Source: Vasconcelosia minhoensis LEGE 07310
GTDB taxonomy: Bacteria > Cyanobacteriota > Cyanobacteriia > Phormidesmidales > Phormidesmidaceae
Reading direction: 5' to 3'
Assembly (NCBI RefSeq): GCF_015207255.1
Contig: NZ_JADEXG010000003.1
Coordinates: forward strand, 79,621-143,620
Length of the DNA stretch: 64,000 nucleotides
Part shown: piece after piece, positions 27,286-36,452 of the stretch
Position numbering within the stretch: position 1 is the first letter of the stretch
How the letters are laid out: every line of letters begins with the position of its first letter
Translations under genes and position numbers: made by a program
Notes under the pieces: generated by a model
The model's database searches: none
Told to the model about the DNA's origin: nothing
What the model saw: the letters and a program-made list of their open reading frames with translations, nothing else

Positions 27286-27362
27286 GAAGCGGAGACGAAA
27301 GTTTCCGTTCACTCCTCACACCACACTCCGCTCAGGCTTTACGGCCTGGGCGGTTCCTCTTG
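27286..27362 (+). ncRNA. yfr1: Yfr1 small regulatory RNA
   Basis: The gap between guaB3 and trxA contains the signature of Yfr1. A 5' hairpin (CGGAGAC-GAAA-GTTTCCG, 27290-27307) precedes a single-stranded core ACTCCTCACACCAC at 27310-27323. A strong 3' hairpin follows (CCGCTCAGGC-TTTAC-G-GCCTGGGCGG, about 27327-27352), then a pyrimidine-rich tail. The core ACUCCUCACACC is the ultraconserved antisense seed of this cyanobacterial sRNA, which in Prochlorococcus pairs with outer-membrane porin mRNAs. The location between a guaB-type gene and trxA is its conserved position. Ends are estimated. Confidence 0.9.
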
Positions 27363-27508
27363 AGTAGAAAAAAGCTTGAATTTCCATTAAGACTTTTTCC
27401 AGAGAAAAGCCTGCCGAGAGGTTATGCTAGGTCTGAACGGTTTGGCCATGCCCCGCGCCTGGTCTGTGGTAAAATCGATTTACATCAGAAAAGTCAAGGA
27501 AGATAGGC

Positions 27509-27829
27509 ATGACAGCCGCACAAGTCACAGATTCGACGTTTAAGCAAGAAGTCTTGGAAAGCGAAGTCCCCGTCCTGGTTGACTTTTGGGCCCCTTGGTG
27601 TGGCCCCTGCCGGATGGTCGCGCCCGTAGTAGAGGAAATTTCTGAACAGTACGACGGTCAGGTCAAGGTCGTTAAGGTCAATACCGACGACAACCCGAGC
27701 ATTGCCAGTCAGTACGGTATTCGCAGTATCCCCACGCTGATGATTTTCAAAGGGGGGCAGCGTGTTGACATGGTCGTTGGTGCAGTCCCTAAAACAACGC
27801 TGGCGAATACGTTAGAAAAATATCTATAG
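27509..27829 (+). CDS. trxA: Thioredoxin
   Basis: 106-residue m-type thioredoxin. The active site is WCGPC with Cys31 and Cys34 (in [13 protein letters not shown]), and the cis-proline region is [12 protein letters not shown]. It reduces target-protein disulfides using ferredoxin- or NADPH-dependent thioredoxin reductase. A GGAAG ribosome-binding site precedes the ATG, and an extended TGTGGTAAAAT at about 27465-27475 may be its -10 region. A strong hairpin terminator lies 34 bp after the stop. It is immediately downstream of yfr1. Confidence 0.98.
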   Translation: MTAAQVTDSTFKQEVLESEVPVLVDFWAPWCGPCRMVAPVVEEISEQYDGQVKVVKVNTDDNPSIASQYGIRSIPTLMIFKGGQRVDMVVGAVPKTTLANTLEKYL

Positions 27830-27862
27830 GCGCAGCTCCGGTTTAATTTTGCTCAGCTATGA

Positions 27863-27894
27863 GCCCTGGTTAGTTTGACTAACCAGGGCTTTTC
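27863..27894 (+). terminator. Rho-independent terminator of trxA
   Basis: GCCCTGGTTAG (27863-27873) and CTAACCAGGGC (27879-27889) form a perfect 11-bp stem with a 5-nt loop, followed by TTTTC. It is placed 34 bp after the trxA stop. Confidence 0.9.
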
Positions 27895-27982
27895 GCTTGA
27901 GTGAGTCGTCGATGCAAATGCCGATTCGAATGCCGCTAGAATAGGTTCACCTGACGAGCATTGCCCTTTTAACCCATTTTCT

Positions 27983-29047
27983 ATGACGGCTCCCCTCTCT
28001 AAGCTTGAAGCGCACCTCCAGGCCGATATTGCTGACATTATTGCTGAGCTGCCCGATCGGCAGCACGGACAGCTGATTCAGCAAATTCTGGAAACGCTAG
28101 TGCGGATGATCGGCCGTGAGGCAGACCGGCTCGACTGGAAAATCCTCAGCCATGCGCTGCTGGATATGGAGCAGGGATTTCAAATATTCTATCCCTATCG
28201 CCACATTCGCAAAATCACCCTGTTTGGATCGGCTCGGACGCCAGCGACCCAGCCCGACTATCAGATGGCGATGGAGTTTGCCCGGCGGCTGGCCGACCAG
28301 GGGTTTATGGTGATGACCGGGGCTGGGGCGGGGATTATGCAGGCCGGTAATGAGGGAGCGGGTCCAGAACGCTCCTTTGGACTGAACATTCAGCTGCCGT
28401 TTGAGCAGGGGGCAAACCCGGTGATGGCTGCCGACCCTAAGCTGATTGACTTTAAGTATTTTTTCACCCGCAAGCTGTTTTTTCTGCGAGAGAGCGACGC
28501 GATCGCGCTTTTCCCGGGCGGTTTTGGCACTCAGGACGAAGCGTTTGAGTCGCTGACGCTGATCCAGACGGGTAAGGCCGGGCCGATGCCGATTGTGCTG
28601 ATCGACCACCCCGGCGGCGACTATTGGAAGGGCTGGGACAGCTACATCCGCGACCATCTGCTGGAGCGTGGCCTGGTCAGCCCGGACGATCCCAGCCTCT
28701 ATACGGTGACGAACGACCTGGACCAGGCCTGTGAGGCAATCGTGAGCTTCTACCGGGTGTTTCACTCCAGCCGCTACGTGGACGGCCAGCTGATTATTCG
28801 ACTGACCTCGCCGCTTTCAGGCGGTGCGGTAGACCAGCTCAACGTCGAATTTGGCGATATTCTCAGCCAGGGCAAGATTGAGGCAATCTCGACCCTAGCG
28901 GCGGAGCAGGGCGACGAGACCGAGCATCTGCCCCGGCTAGCCCTGCATTTTAACAACCGCGACTTTGGCCGACTGCATCAGTTTATTCAGCGGATTAACC
29001 AGCTTGGGGTTGACTGCCCTGAAGTCGAGCATCCCGAGCATAAGTAA
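27983..29047 (+). CDS. LOG-family protein (large form)
   Basis: 354 residues. The central Rossmann domain has TLFGSARTP (79-87), GAGAGIMQAGNEGA (113-126) and the signature PGGFGTQDE (178-186) of the LOG or 'lysine decarboxylase-like' family, together with the conserved FxxRK. Classical LOG proteins are phosphoribohydrolases that release cytokinin bases or act on nucleotide monophosphates such as AMP. This form is longer, with an N-terminal helical domain (1-75) and a C-terminal alpha/beta extension (250-354), so its substrate is unsettled. It ends 3 bp from the convergent hisIE stop. Confidence 0.9.
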   Translation: MTAPLSKLEAHLQADIADIIAELPDRQHGQLIQQILETLVRMIGREADRLDWKILSHALLDMEQGFQIFYPYRHIRKITLFGSARTPATQPDYQMAMEFARRLADQGFMVMTGAGAGIMQAGNEGAGPERSFGLNIQLPFEQGANPVMAADPKLIDFKYFFTRKLFFLRESDAIALFPGGFGTQDEAFESLTLIQTGKAGPMPIVLIDHPGGDYWKGWDSYIRDHLLERGLVSPDDPSLYTVTNDLDQACEAIVSFYRVFHSSRYVDGQLIIRLTSPLSGGAVDQLNVEFGDILSQGKIEAISTLAAEQGDETEHLPRLALHFNNRDFGRLHQFIQRINQLGVDCPEVEHPEHK

Positions 29048-29050
29048 GCC

Positions 29051-29710
29051 CTAGCGCCGCGACTGAAGCTGACGGTAGACGGCTTTGATATCGACATGGT
29101 GATGCGCGATCGCGACCAGCACATGATAAAAGAGGTCGGCTACCTCGGCAGCAATCTCCGCTGGCGCCTCATCTTTGCAGGCCATCACAACTTCGACCGC
29201 CTCTTCACCGATTTTTTGCAGAATCTTATTGTCGCCGCCGTCGAGCAGCCGATTCGTATAGGAGTTGGGCTGGGGGTGGGATTGGCGATCGCGTATTACC
29301 CCATACACCTGGGACAGGGTATCGGCGGGCGGCGACACGGCTGCGCTACCCGCCGCCTCAATTAGACCCACCTGATGAAAGCAGCTGCGCTCCCCCGTAT
29401 GGCAGGCCACATCGCCCAGCTGCTCTACAGTCACCAGCAGCGCGTCGCTATCGCAGTCGTAGCGCAGCGACTGCACCTTCTGACGATGGCCTGAAGTGGC
29501 TCCTTTGTGCCAGAGCTGCGATCGCGACCGGCTCCAAAACCAGGTTTCGCCTGTCGCCATCGTCTTTTGCAGCGACTCGGCATTCATCCAGGCCAGCATC
29601 AGCACCGTACCGTCCAAATAGTCCTGCACAATCGCCGGCACCAGCCCCCGCTCGTCATAGCGAATACTATCGACCGGCACAGCTCCTGCCAGCGTCTCTA
29701 GCTCATCCAT
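29051..29710 (-). CDS. hisIE: Bifunctional phosphoribosyl-AMP cyclohydrolase / phosphoribosyl-ATP pyrophosphohydrolase
   Basis: 219 residues carrying steps 2 and 3 of histidine synthesis. The N-terminal HisI domain (about 15-120) has [30 protein letters not shown] and the zinc site CDSD...[10 protein letters not shown]. The C-terminal HisE domain (about 130-215) has [29 protein letters not shown] and [11 protein letters not shown]. Both domains are complete. The gene stands alone and converges with the LOG-family gene. Confidence 0.97.
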   Translation of the reverse strand: MDELETLAGAVPVDSIRYDERGLVPAIVQDYLDGTVLMLAWMNAESLQKTMATGETWFWSRSRSQLWHKGATSGHRQKVQSLRYDCDSDALLVTVEQLGDVACHTGERSCFHQVGLIEAAGSAAVSPPADTLSQVYGVIRDRQSHPQPNSYTNRLLDGGDNKILQKIGEEAVEVVMACKDEAPAEIAAEVADLFYHVLVAIAHHHVDIKAVYRQLQSRR

Positions 29711-29980
29711 TGTGTTTCTGTCTCACTTCAATCCCTCCCAGAGCTCCTTCATCATTTCCCATAGAGTCCTTTCCTCAACCCATTGTGCCAGATGCAAGCC
29801 AACCACTCCCCCACTCCCCAACACATTCCTTAACATCTCCAACCCTACCCCATCCCAGCCGCTAGGATAAAAAATACTGTTCACCGTCTATCGCTGATGG
29901 ACGTTTAGCCGCTAATCGCTTTTAGATTCGAGTATCCCAATCCTTCCATTCCCCTCAATCAGGACAATCAGGAGAACGCT
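29711..29980. other. hisIE-hemL divergent spacer with C-rich repeat
   Basis: 270 bp between divergent genes. The first half is pyrimidine-rich with CACTCCCCC/CACTCCCC units like the other short repeats of the window. The second half (29865-29980) is A/T-richer, contains AAAAAATACTG and would hold the hemL promoter. No small gene is evident. Confidence 0.45.
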
Positions 29981-31282
29981 TTGGTTAGCACCACAACTTT
30001 GAAAACGGCCAAATCTGATGAAATTTTTGCAGCGGCTCAGTCGCTCATGCCGGGTGGGGTAAATTCACCGGTGCGGGCTTTTCGCTCGGTCGGCGGGCAG
30101 CCGATCGTATTTGACCGAGTCAAAGGGGCCTATATCTGGGATGTCGATGATAACCAGTACATCGACTACGTCGGCACCTGGGGTCCTGCCATCTGCGGCC
30201 ATGCTCACCCAGAAGTGCTCCAGGCCCTATCCGCTGCGCTAGAAAAAGGCACCAGCTTCGGCGCGCCCTGCCAGCTCGAAAACGTACTGGCCGAGACCGT
30301 AATCGAAGCCGTTCCCAGCATTGAGATGGTGCGCTTTGTCAATTCCGGCACAGAGGCCTGCATGGCCGTACTGCGTCTGATGCGAGCCTTTACCGGGCGC
30401 GACAAGATCATCAAATTTGAGGGCTGCTACCACGGACACGCCGATATGTTCCTGGTCAAGGCTGGTTCTGGCGTCGCTACTTTGGGCCTGCCCGACTCGC
30501 CCGGCGTGCCCAAGGCTTCTACCAGCATGACCCTGACTGCCTCCTACAACGACCTAGAAGCAGTCAAGGCGCTGTTCGAGCAAAACCCCGGCGAGATCGC
30601 GGGCGTCATCCTAGAGCCGGTCGTCGGTAACTCTGGCTTCGTCACCCCCGACGCGGGTTTTCTGGAAGGACTGCGCGAAATTACTCAGGAGCAGGACGCG
30701 CTGCTGGTCTTTGACGAAGTGATGACCGGCTTTCGGATTGCCTACGGCGGCGCTCAGGAGAGGTTCAGCGTCACTCCCGACCTGACCACGCTGGGTAAGA
30801 TCATCGGCGGCGGTCTGCCAGTCGGGGCCTACGGCGGGCGGCGCGACATCATGGAGATGATTGCGCCCGCCGGGCCGGTCTATCAGGCCGGAACGCTGTC
30901 GGGCAATCCGCTGGCGATGACGGCGGGGCTGAAGACGCTGGAGATTTTGCGGCGTCCGGGTACCTATGAGCAGCTGGAGAAGATCACGAAAAAGCTAAGC
31001 GATGGCCTGCTAGAGACCGCCCGCGAGCAGGGTCACGAAGTCTACGGCGGCAGCCTCAGCGCCATGTTTGGCCTGTTCTTTACCGCTGGTCCCGTCCATA
31101 ACTACGATGATGCCCAGCAGTCAGACCTGAAGAAGTTTAGCCGCTTCCACCGGGGCATGTTAGAGCGAGGCGTGTACCTGGCACCTTCCCAATTTGAAGC
31201 CGGGTTTACTAGCCTGGCCCATACCGAGGCTGATATTGACCAGACGCTAGCGGCAGCCCGCGAAGTGATCTCTGAGCTCTAG
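29981..31282 (+). CDS. hemL: Glutamate-1-semialdehyde 2,1-aminomutase
   Basis: Converts glutamate-1-semialdehyde to 5-aminolevulinate, the precursor of heme, chlorophyll and bilins. 433 residues. The gateway-loop region [16 protein letters not shown] (about 162-177), the PLP-aspartate in FDEVMTGFR (244-252) and Lys273 in [14 protein letters not shown] match the cyanobacterial enzyme, including the lysine number. The start is taken as TTG at 29981, which gives the usual MVSTTTLK N-terminus and has AGGAG about 6 bp upstream; there is no ATG in a comparable position. The HEAT-repeat gene follows by 20 bp. Confidence 0.97.
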   Translation: MVSTTTLKTAKSDEIFAAAQSLMPGGVNSPVRAFRSVGGQPIVFDRVKGAYIWDVDDNQYIDYVGTWGPAICGHAHPEVLQALSAALEKGTSFGAPCQLENVLAETVIEAVPSIEMVRFVNSGTEACMAVLRLMRAFTGRDKIIKFEGCYHGHADMFLVKAGSGVATLGLPDSPGVPKASTSMTLTASYNDLEAVKALFEQNPGEIAGVILEPVVGNSGFVTPDAGFLEGLREITQEQDALLVFDEVMTGFRIAYGGAQERFSVTPDLTTLGKIIGGGLPVGAYGGRRDIMEMIAPAGPVYQAGTLSGNPLAMTAGLKTLEILRRPGTYEQLEKITKKLSDGLLETAREQGHEVYGGSLSAMFGLFFTAGPVHNYDDAQQSDLKKFSRFHRGMLERGVYLAPSQFEAGFTSLAHTEADIDQTLAAAREVISEL

Positions 31283-31302
31283 CTGCTGGCGGGATTTTAG
31301 CC

Positions 31303-32064
31303 ATGTATGACGATGAGCTATCGGTATTAGATGCGGCGGTGGGGTTGGATAGCCCCCTCGACCCGCTAGATCAGATTCCAGCCTCTAGCGAATCTGATGG
31401 CCCCCAGTATGATCCCAATGAAATGCTGGCGCTGCTTTCCCATACCGATAGCCAGCAGCGGATGCTGGCAGCTCGGGCCTTTTGTGAAATTCAAGACGCC
31501 CGGGCCGTGCCGCAGCTGATTTTGCTCCTAAGCGATCCCTGTCCGCTGGTGCGGGTGAGCGCCGCCTACGGGCTAGGCCGCAATCCCAATGACACTGCCA
31601 TTGAGCCGCTGATCGAACAGTTCAACCGCGATTGGAACGGCTATGCTCGCAAGGGCATGATCTGGGCGCTGGGCAATGCCCGCGATCCCCGCGTCGTCGA
31701 TCCGCTGGTAGATGCGGTCAAAAACGACATTTCCGCCGTGCGCCTGTGGGCGGCCAGCGCTCTGGCCCAGACGGTTAATATCGACTATGGGTCGATGATC
31801 AAGGCGATGCCGCCGCTGGTTCAGGTGATGCGACGCGACCCCGTGGCCGCCGTCCGCAGTAACTGTGCCTGGTCTATCGGCCAGATTTGCGCTGAGCTGC
31901 CGTCAAACGTGGTCTATGCGACTGCGATCGACGCGCTGATCGAAACCTTTGCCGAAGACGACGAGCTGGGGGTGCGGGAAGACGCTCGCACCGCGATTCT
32001 AAGCGTCGGTGACTCGCGCGGGCTTCAGGTAATTGAAGAGATCGAGCAGGACGGGCTGTTCTAG
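31303..32064 (+). CDS. HEAT-repeat (PBS-lyase-like) protein
   Basis: 253 residues. After an acidic 35-residue N-terminus come about five HEAT-like helical repeats (about 38-245), visible as repeated 'DARAVPQLILLLSDPCPLVRVSAAYGLG' and 'DPRVVDPLVDAVKNDISAVRLWAASALA' type units. Proteins with such repeats include phycobilin lyases (CpcE/F) and NblB, but the repeat is also a general protein-binding scaffold, so a lyase role is not claimed. It follows hemL by 20 bp on the same strand and is probably co-transcribed, linking it loosely to tetrapyrrole supply. Confidence 0.82.
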   Translation: MYDDELSVLDAAVGLDSPLDPLDQIPASSESDGPQYDPNEMLALLSHTDSQQRMLAARAFCEIQDARAVPQLILLLSDPCPLVRVSAAYGLGRNPNDTAIEPLIEQFNRDWNGYARKGMIWALGNARDPRVVDPLVDAVKNDISAVRLWAASALAQTVNIDYGSMIKAMPPLVQVMRRDPVAAVRSNCAWSIGQICAELPSNVVYATAIDALIETFAEDDELGVREDARTAILSVGDSRGLQVIEEIEQDGLF

Positions 32065-32177
32065 CAGTCAGTCTGCAACGGCCCATCGTAGCTGTCCATA
32101 AACCGGGCTAGGCCGTCGGCTACCGCTGCTGTGAGCAGTCCAAGGGTGGCAGCGCTGGTTTTCAGAAATTTGAACAT
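32061..32177 (-). CDS. Possible 38-residue hydrophobic peptide
   Basis: A short minus-strand frame starts MFKFLKTSAATLGLLTAAVADG and ends PLQTDC. It has a basic N-terminus and a hydrophobic stretch (8-19) like a signal or membrane anchor. Its stop overlaps the stop of the HEAT-repeat gene. No clear ribosome-binding site is present, so it may be chance. Confidence 0.3.
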   Translation of the reverse strand: MFKFLKTSAATLGLLTAAVADGLARFMDSYDGPLQTDC

Positions 32178-32303
32178 CAGAATTACGAATTTTAGGAACT
32201 CATTAATCCTTCAGCCTCTTGGGGTCAATCCCGTAAGTCTTGTACAGCCCCTATGGCTTGTGGCCAAGCTATGGCATGATCGCTAAACCCCACGGAGCCG
32301 CCT

Positions 32304-34106
32304 ATGCTACTGATCGACTGGCTGATTGTACTGGCCTACCTAATTGCGACGATGGCCCTGGGAATCTACCTCTCCCGCAAAGCCTCGGGCAGTCTAGTGG
32401 ATTTCTTTGTCTCAGGTCGTTCGCTGCCCTGGTGGCTGGCGGGGACGAGCATGGCTGCGACCACGTTCTCGATCGATACGCCGCTCTACATTGCGGGCGT
32501 GGTCGGCAATCGGGGGATTGCGGGCAATTGGGAATGGTGGAGCTTTGGGATTGCCCATGTGATTATGATCTACATCTTCGCGCGGCTGTGGCGGCGGTCG
32601 GAAATTGTCACCGACGCTGAGCTGACGGAAATGCGCTACGGCGGTCAGACGGCGGCCTGGTTACGCGGCGTCAAGGCGTTTCTGTTTGCGGTACCGATTA
32701 ACTGCATTGGCATTGGCTACGCCATGCTGGCGATGCGCAAAGCGATCGACGCGCTCCAGCTCTGGCAGAGTTTGGGGATCGATCCTGGCGAGGGCACGAA
32801 GCTCTGGAGCGTCATTGGGATCGGCCTGCTGGTGCTAGTTTATGCCGGATTTTCCGGGCTGTGGGGCGTGGTCGCGACGGATTTCTTACAGTTCTTTCTG
32901 GCTTTATTCGGGGCAATTGTAGTCGCGATCGCGGCAGTCGCCTCTGTCGGCGGCATGGCGTCTTTGGTTGACCAGGTGCAGGCCGCTACGAATCAGGACA
33001 TGCTCAGCATCGTACCGCTCAGCTTTGACGGCGGCATCGGCTGGAGCGCGGTGGCGGGGATTCCAGCAAGCACCTTTTTAGCCTACGTAATGCTCCAGTG
33101 GTGGTCTTTCCGTCGCAGCGATGGCGGCGGCGAATTTATTCAGCGTCTGGCCGCTGCTAAAAGTGAAAGCGAGGCAGAAAAAGCCGCCTGGTTTTTCAAC
33201 ATTCTGCATTACGTCATCCGCACCTGGCCCTGGATTGTGGTTGCTCTAGCGGCGGTGGTAATTTACCCGAATCTGGAAGACCGGGAGCTGGGCTACCCCA
33301 TGCTGATGCTGGATTTTTTGCCCCCAGTGCTGCTGGGGCTGGTGGTGGCGTCGCTGCTGGCGGCTTTTATGAGTACGGTGTCTACCCTGATTAACTGGGG
33401 CGCGTCCTATCTGACTAACGACCTCTATGGCCGCTTTATTCGGCCCCAGGCGACTCAGGCAGAGCTGGTGCTGGCGGGGCGGCTGGCGTCTGTGGGGGTG
33501 ACGGCGCTGGGCGCGATCGCGGCTTTTTTTGCAACCGATGTGGCCACGGTCTTTCGCCTGGTCATCGCCATTGGCACCGGGCCGGGCCTGGTGCTGATTC
33601 TGCGCTGGTTCTGGTGGCGGATCAACGCGCCTGCTGAGCTGGCCTCAATGGTGGGAGGTTTCGTAATTGGACTGCTAACCAGCGTGGTGCCGATACTGAC
33701 GATTGAGGACTTTGGACTGCGGCTGCTGGTGACTTCGGCGATCACAACCGCGATTTGGGTCACGGTGATGCTGATTACCCCGCCCGAGTCTGACGAAACG
33801 CTAGATCGCTTTTATGCCAAGGTCCGCCCCGGCGGTCCCGGCTGGCGGCGACAGCGGCAGCGCACCGGTCTGCGGCCCTTGCAAAATTTAGCTCTGGACG
33901 GCCAGCGGGTGCTGGCATCGCTGCTGCTGCTGTTTGGCGCGATGTTTACCGTCGGCGGCTTTTTGCTGCTGCAATCGCTAACTGGCTGGCTGTCGCTGGT
34001 CATCGCCGTACTGGGCTGGTGGTGGCTACGCCAGCTCAACCGCCGCCCGATTGCGCCCATGCCCCGACCCGGGCTTGACGATGAAGATGTCTTCTCAGAA
34101 CCGTAG
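32304..34106 (+). CDS. Sodium:solute symporter family (SSS) transporter
   Basis: 600 residues with about 13-14 membrane helices in the LeuT-like SSS arrangement. The family features are an N-terminal LIDWLIVLAYLIATMALGIYLSRKASGSLVDFFVSGRS-type start, TFSIDTPLYIAG (helix 1 break region), YAGFSGLWGVVATDFLQFFLA (about 180-200), and LLAAFMSTVSTLINWGASYLTNDLY (about 350-375), in which the Ser/Thr residues bind Na+. Substrates of SSS proteins include sugars, amino acids and carboxylates; nothing here identifies which. A GGAG site precedes the ATG. Uptake would be driven by the Na+ gradient, relevant to the sodium-pump rhodopsin at 49 kb. Confidence 0.93.
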   Translation: MLLIDWLIVLAYLIATMALGIYLSRKASGSLVDFFVSGRSLPWWLAGTSMAATTFSIDTPLYIAGVVGNRGIAGNWEWWSFGIAHVIMIYIFARLWRRSEIVTDAELTEMRYGGQTAAWLRGVKAFLFAVPINCIGIGYAMLAMRKAIDALQLWQSLGIDPGEGTKLWSVIGIGLLVLVYAGFSGLWGVVATDFLQFFLALFGAIVVAIAAVASVGGMASLVDQVQAATNQDMLSIVPLSFDGGIGWSAVAGIPASTFLAYVMLQWWSFRRSDGGGEFIQRLAAAKSESEAEKAAWFFNILHYVIRTWPWIVVALAAVVIYPNLEDRELGYPMLMLDFLPPVLLGLVVASLLAAFMSTVSTLINWGASYLTNDLYGRFIRPQATQAELVLAGRLASVGVTALGAIAAFFATDVATVFRLVIAIGTGPGLVLILRWFWWRINAPAELASMVGGFVIGLLTSVVPILTIEDFGLRLLVTSAITTAIWVTVMLITPPESDETLDRFYAKVRPGGPGWRRQRQRTGLRPLQNLALDGQRVLASLLLLFGAMFTVGGFLLLQSLTGWLSLVIAVLGWWWLRQLNRRPIAPMPRPGLDDEDVFSEP

Positions 34107-34168
34107 AATCCCCCTTAGAACCTTTGGAGTCATAGAATAAAAAAGACTACTTCATAAACCCAGGCTCC

Positions 34169-34393
34169 ATGTCTTTCTTTCGGTCCTACATTGCTCCACT
34201 GCTGGTCGTTTTAATTTTTCTGGTGGCGATGCTGGCCGTCAGCGCCCGAATTTTTCTGCCGAATGACATGATGGCGCCGGCGCCAATTGAAGATGTTGAC
34301 GCCGCGACGCCTTCTGCTCCAACTTCAGATGCTGCCATGCAGCCTGTGCCATCGCTGACGACCCTGGTTCATGGGGATGCGGGCACCGTTTAG
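34169..34393 (+). CDS. Small single-span membrane protein
   Basis: 74 residues, unrecognised. A short positively charged start (MSFFRSY) and one transmembrane helix (about 8-30, IAPLLVVLIFLVAMLAVSARIF) are followed by an Ala/Pro/Thr-rich tail that is probably disordered. It lies 62 bp after the SSS gene and 5 bp before the GNAT gene, so it probably belongs to the same transcript as the latter. Confidence 0.6.
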   Translation: MSFFRSYIAPLLVVLIFLVAMLAVSARIFLPNDMMAPAPIEDVDAATPSAPTSDAAMQPVPSLTTLVHGDAGTV

Positions 34394-34398
34394 CGGCG

Positions 34399-34911
34399 AT
34401 GCGCGATCGCCCCAGCCCTCCTAGCTTTGATATTCCCGGCTACCGGCTGGAATCGGGCTCGCCCCTCGACCGCGCCCGGCTGGTCAAGTTCATGCAGCGG
34501 GCTTACCGCGAGCTGGGCGCAGTCGATTCCCTATCTCACCTAGCCGATACGGTAGAGCGCCATCTGTCCAGCCAGTCACAAATCTGGTGGCTGATGGCAG
34601 ATGAGAATGGGTTCCCAGTCGGACTACCTGGTGTCGCGCGACCCGAGCCCATCGGCTGCCTCTGGCTGGGCGAAGCAATTGACCAGCGCAGCGGCCAGAA
34701 GCAGGCCTATATTTTTTTGGTTTATATTTCGGTTGACTATCGCCGCCGGGGGCTGGCCCGGGCCATGATGGATTGCGCCCATCGATGGGCCAGGCATCAG
34801 GGATATGACCAAATAGGCCTACAGGTGTTTACCGCCAATCAGCCCGCAATGCAGCTGTATGAAAAATTAGGCTATTCCCCCCAGGCGATCTGGATGATGC
34901 AGGATTTGTAG
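34399..34911 (+). CDS. GNAT-family N-acetyltransferase
   Basis: 170 residues with the GNAT core. A beta-strand pair around GCLWLG (about 93-98) precedes AYIFLVYISVDYRRRGLARAMMDCAHRWA (about 107-134), which contains the acetyl-CoA pyrophosphate loop R-R-R-G-L-A. QVFTANQPAMQLYEKLGYS (about 141-159) is the typical closing motif. The substrate is unknown; the family includes protein and small-molecule acetylases. The start is five bases after the stop of the preceding small membrane protein. Confidence 0.9.
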   Translation: MRDRPSPPSFDIPGYRLESGSPLDRARLVKFMQRAYRELGAVDSLSHLADTVERHLSSQSQIWWLMADENGFPVGLPGVARPEPIGCLWLGEAIDQRSGQKQAYIFLVYISVDYRRRGLARAMMDCAHRWARHQGYDQIGLQVFTANQPAMQLYEKLGYSPQAIWMMQDL

Positions 34912-34923
34912 ATTCAGGAAGGC

Positions 34924-35415
34924 TTAGCGGTAGTTGGTGAACTGGAGCGCCACTGGCCAATCTTCGGCGCGTACTAGCTGCATCGCTTCCTGCAAATCGT
35001 CCTTAGACTTGGCTGAGACCCGCACCGCGTCTCCCTGAATCGACGCCTGCACCTTCTTCATGTTGTCGCGGATCAGCTTGGAAATTTGCTTGGCGATGTC
35101 CTGGCTAATCCCCTTTTGCAGCTTTACTTCCTGGCGGACTCGATTGCCGCTGGCCGACTCGACCTTGCCAAAGTCAAAAATTTTCATCGACAGCTCGCGC
35201 TTAGCCGCCTTGGTTTGCAGCACCGTATGCACCGCGTCGAGGGTCATGTCGCTGGCGGTTTCGACGGTAATACTGTCATCGCTGAGGTCCAGCGTCGTAT
35301 CGGTGTCTTTGAGGTCGTAGCGGCTGCCAATCTCGCGGCGGGCCTGGTCGAGGGTGTTGACCAGCTCCTGACGGTCGAAGTCGCTGACAATGTCAAATGA
35401 ATAGGTGGAAGCCAT
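34924..35415 (-). CDS. YajQ-family nucleotide/c-di-GMP-binding protein
   Basis: 163 residues from the ATG at 35415, which gives the standard family start [18 protein letters not shown]; a 13-codon upstream extension is not conserved in character. The YajQ fold is two ferredoxin-like domains, seen here in [35 protein letters not shown] and [45 protein letters not shown] segments. Some YajQ proteins bind cyclic di-GMP and regulate gene expression. It lies 26 bp downstream of the MAPEG gene. Confidence 0.95.
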   Translation of the reverse strand: MASTYSFDIVSDFDRQELVNTLDQARREIGSRYDLKDTDTTLDLSDDSITVETASDMTLDAVHTVLQTKAAKRELSMKIFDFGKVESASGNRVRQEVKLQKGISQDIAKQISKLIRDNMKKVQASIQGDAVRVSAKSKDDLQEAMQLVRAEDWPVALQFTNYR

Positions 35416-35441
35416 AGGAAAATTTAAATTCGGCAGGGGGG

Positions 35442-35864
35442 CTACTGCATCCAAGCGGACCGGCAGCTGAGAAAATAGAGCGTGCCGATCGCGACCATGC
35501 TGATGGCCCAGGAGAGCGATCGCAGCAGTGGAATACTCAGTATATAAAACGCAGTGTAAGACAGGCGTGCCACTAGGTAACCCCCCACTGCAGCCAGAGC
35601 AGCGGTCGAAGCCTGCCCCGTGATGTAGGCCATCAGCGCCGCCGGGGCGTACAGCATAAACGATTCGAAGCTGTTCTGGTGCGCCCAGGTGGCCCGCTGG
35701 GCGTAGGCGGGCAGCTTATCGAACATGGCTCTAGGCGCAGCAATGTCGTAGCCCGTCTGCACCCGGGCCAGCCCGACCAGGAGAAAGGGAATGTAGATGA
35801 GGATGCCCGCGATCGCAATGCTGTAGAGCAGCGCACTGGGGAGACTCAGTAAAGCTTCAGTCAC
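35442..35864 (-). CDS. MAPEG-family membrane protein
   Basis: 140 residues with four hydrophobic helices (about 10-33, 55-75, 78-100, 110-135). The central motif [27 protein letters not shown] has the N-x-x-E signature of the MAPEG family (glutathione/eicosanoid-metabolism membrane proteins). The bacterial members are mostly uncharacterised; glutathione-dependent detoxification is possible. It starts 2 bp after the stop of the DprA-like gene, so those two are co-transcribed. Confidence 0.88.
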   Translation of the reverse strand: MTEALLSLPSALLYSIAIAGILIYIPFLLVGLARVQTGYDIAAPRAMFDKLPAYAQRATWAHQNSFESFMLYAPAALMAYITGQASTAALAAVGGYLVARLSYTAFYILSIPLLRSLSWAISMVAIGTLYFLSCRSAWMQ

Positions 35865-35866
35865 AG

Positions 35867-36382
35867 TTAGTCAAAATAAAATAACGTTACAACCTTTCGC
35901 TGCTCTTCGGCCTCCTTACAGGTCTTGAGCAGCGTGGCGCTGTCATGAAAGGCAAAGCAGATCAGCTGCTGGCAGCGGGAGATAATTTCCTGGTTACACA
36001 GGGCGCTAGCCTCGGCGAGCGAAAGCGTATCATTTGCTTCGTTCTCAACCAGGTGGGTCACTTCCTCCAGCTGCTCCCGCGATTCGCGCGGCTGCCGCTT
36101 CAGGCTCTGGGGCAAAATCACCGTCAGCAGGTTGGGATCGGCCTTCATCGCTCCCCGAATCGCCGCCGAGTTGGTGCCGGTAGCGCCCGAAGTCATCAGC
36201 CGGTTGCCCCCCAGCACAAGCGCATAGCTCATCAGCTCAATTAGGCGCAGGTGAGTAATGGGCACATGGCGCGACCCTAAGATAGCAATACGCTTAGAGC
36301 CGGACTGCTGAATCGTCGCCAGCTCTTGTAGAAAGGTATCGGGCTTTAGCGCTTCAGTTGTGCTTTCAATAGACTGACTCAA
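35867..36382 (-). CDS. DprA/SLOG-like Rossmann protein
   Basis: 171 residues. The core RIAILGSRHVPITH (about 31-44), LVLGGNRLMTSGATGTNSAAIRGAMKAD (about 56-83) and LLTVILPQSL resemble the nucleotide-binding SLOG fold of DprA/Smf and LOG proteins. It lacks the rest of DprA, so a role in DNA recombination should not be assumed even though such proteins are commonly labelled 'DNA recombination-mediator protein A'. It heads a run with the MAPEG and YajQ-like genes on the minus strand. Confidence 0.8.
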   Translation of the reverse strand: MSQSIESTTEALKPDTFLQELATIQQSGSKRIAILGSRHVPITHLRLIELMSYALVLGGNRLMTSGATGTNSAAIRGAMKADPNLLTVILPQSLKRQPRESREQLEEVTHLVENEANDTLSLAEASALCNQEIISRCQQLICFAFHDSATLLKTCKEAEEQRKVVTLFYFD

Positions 36383-36452
36383 AGAGGTACCAAAATATAA
36401 AAGAAAGGACGGGCTAATTTTACCAAACCGTCCGAGATTCAGGCGTATAATT

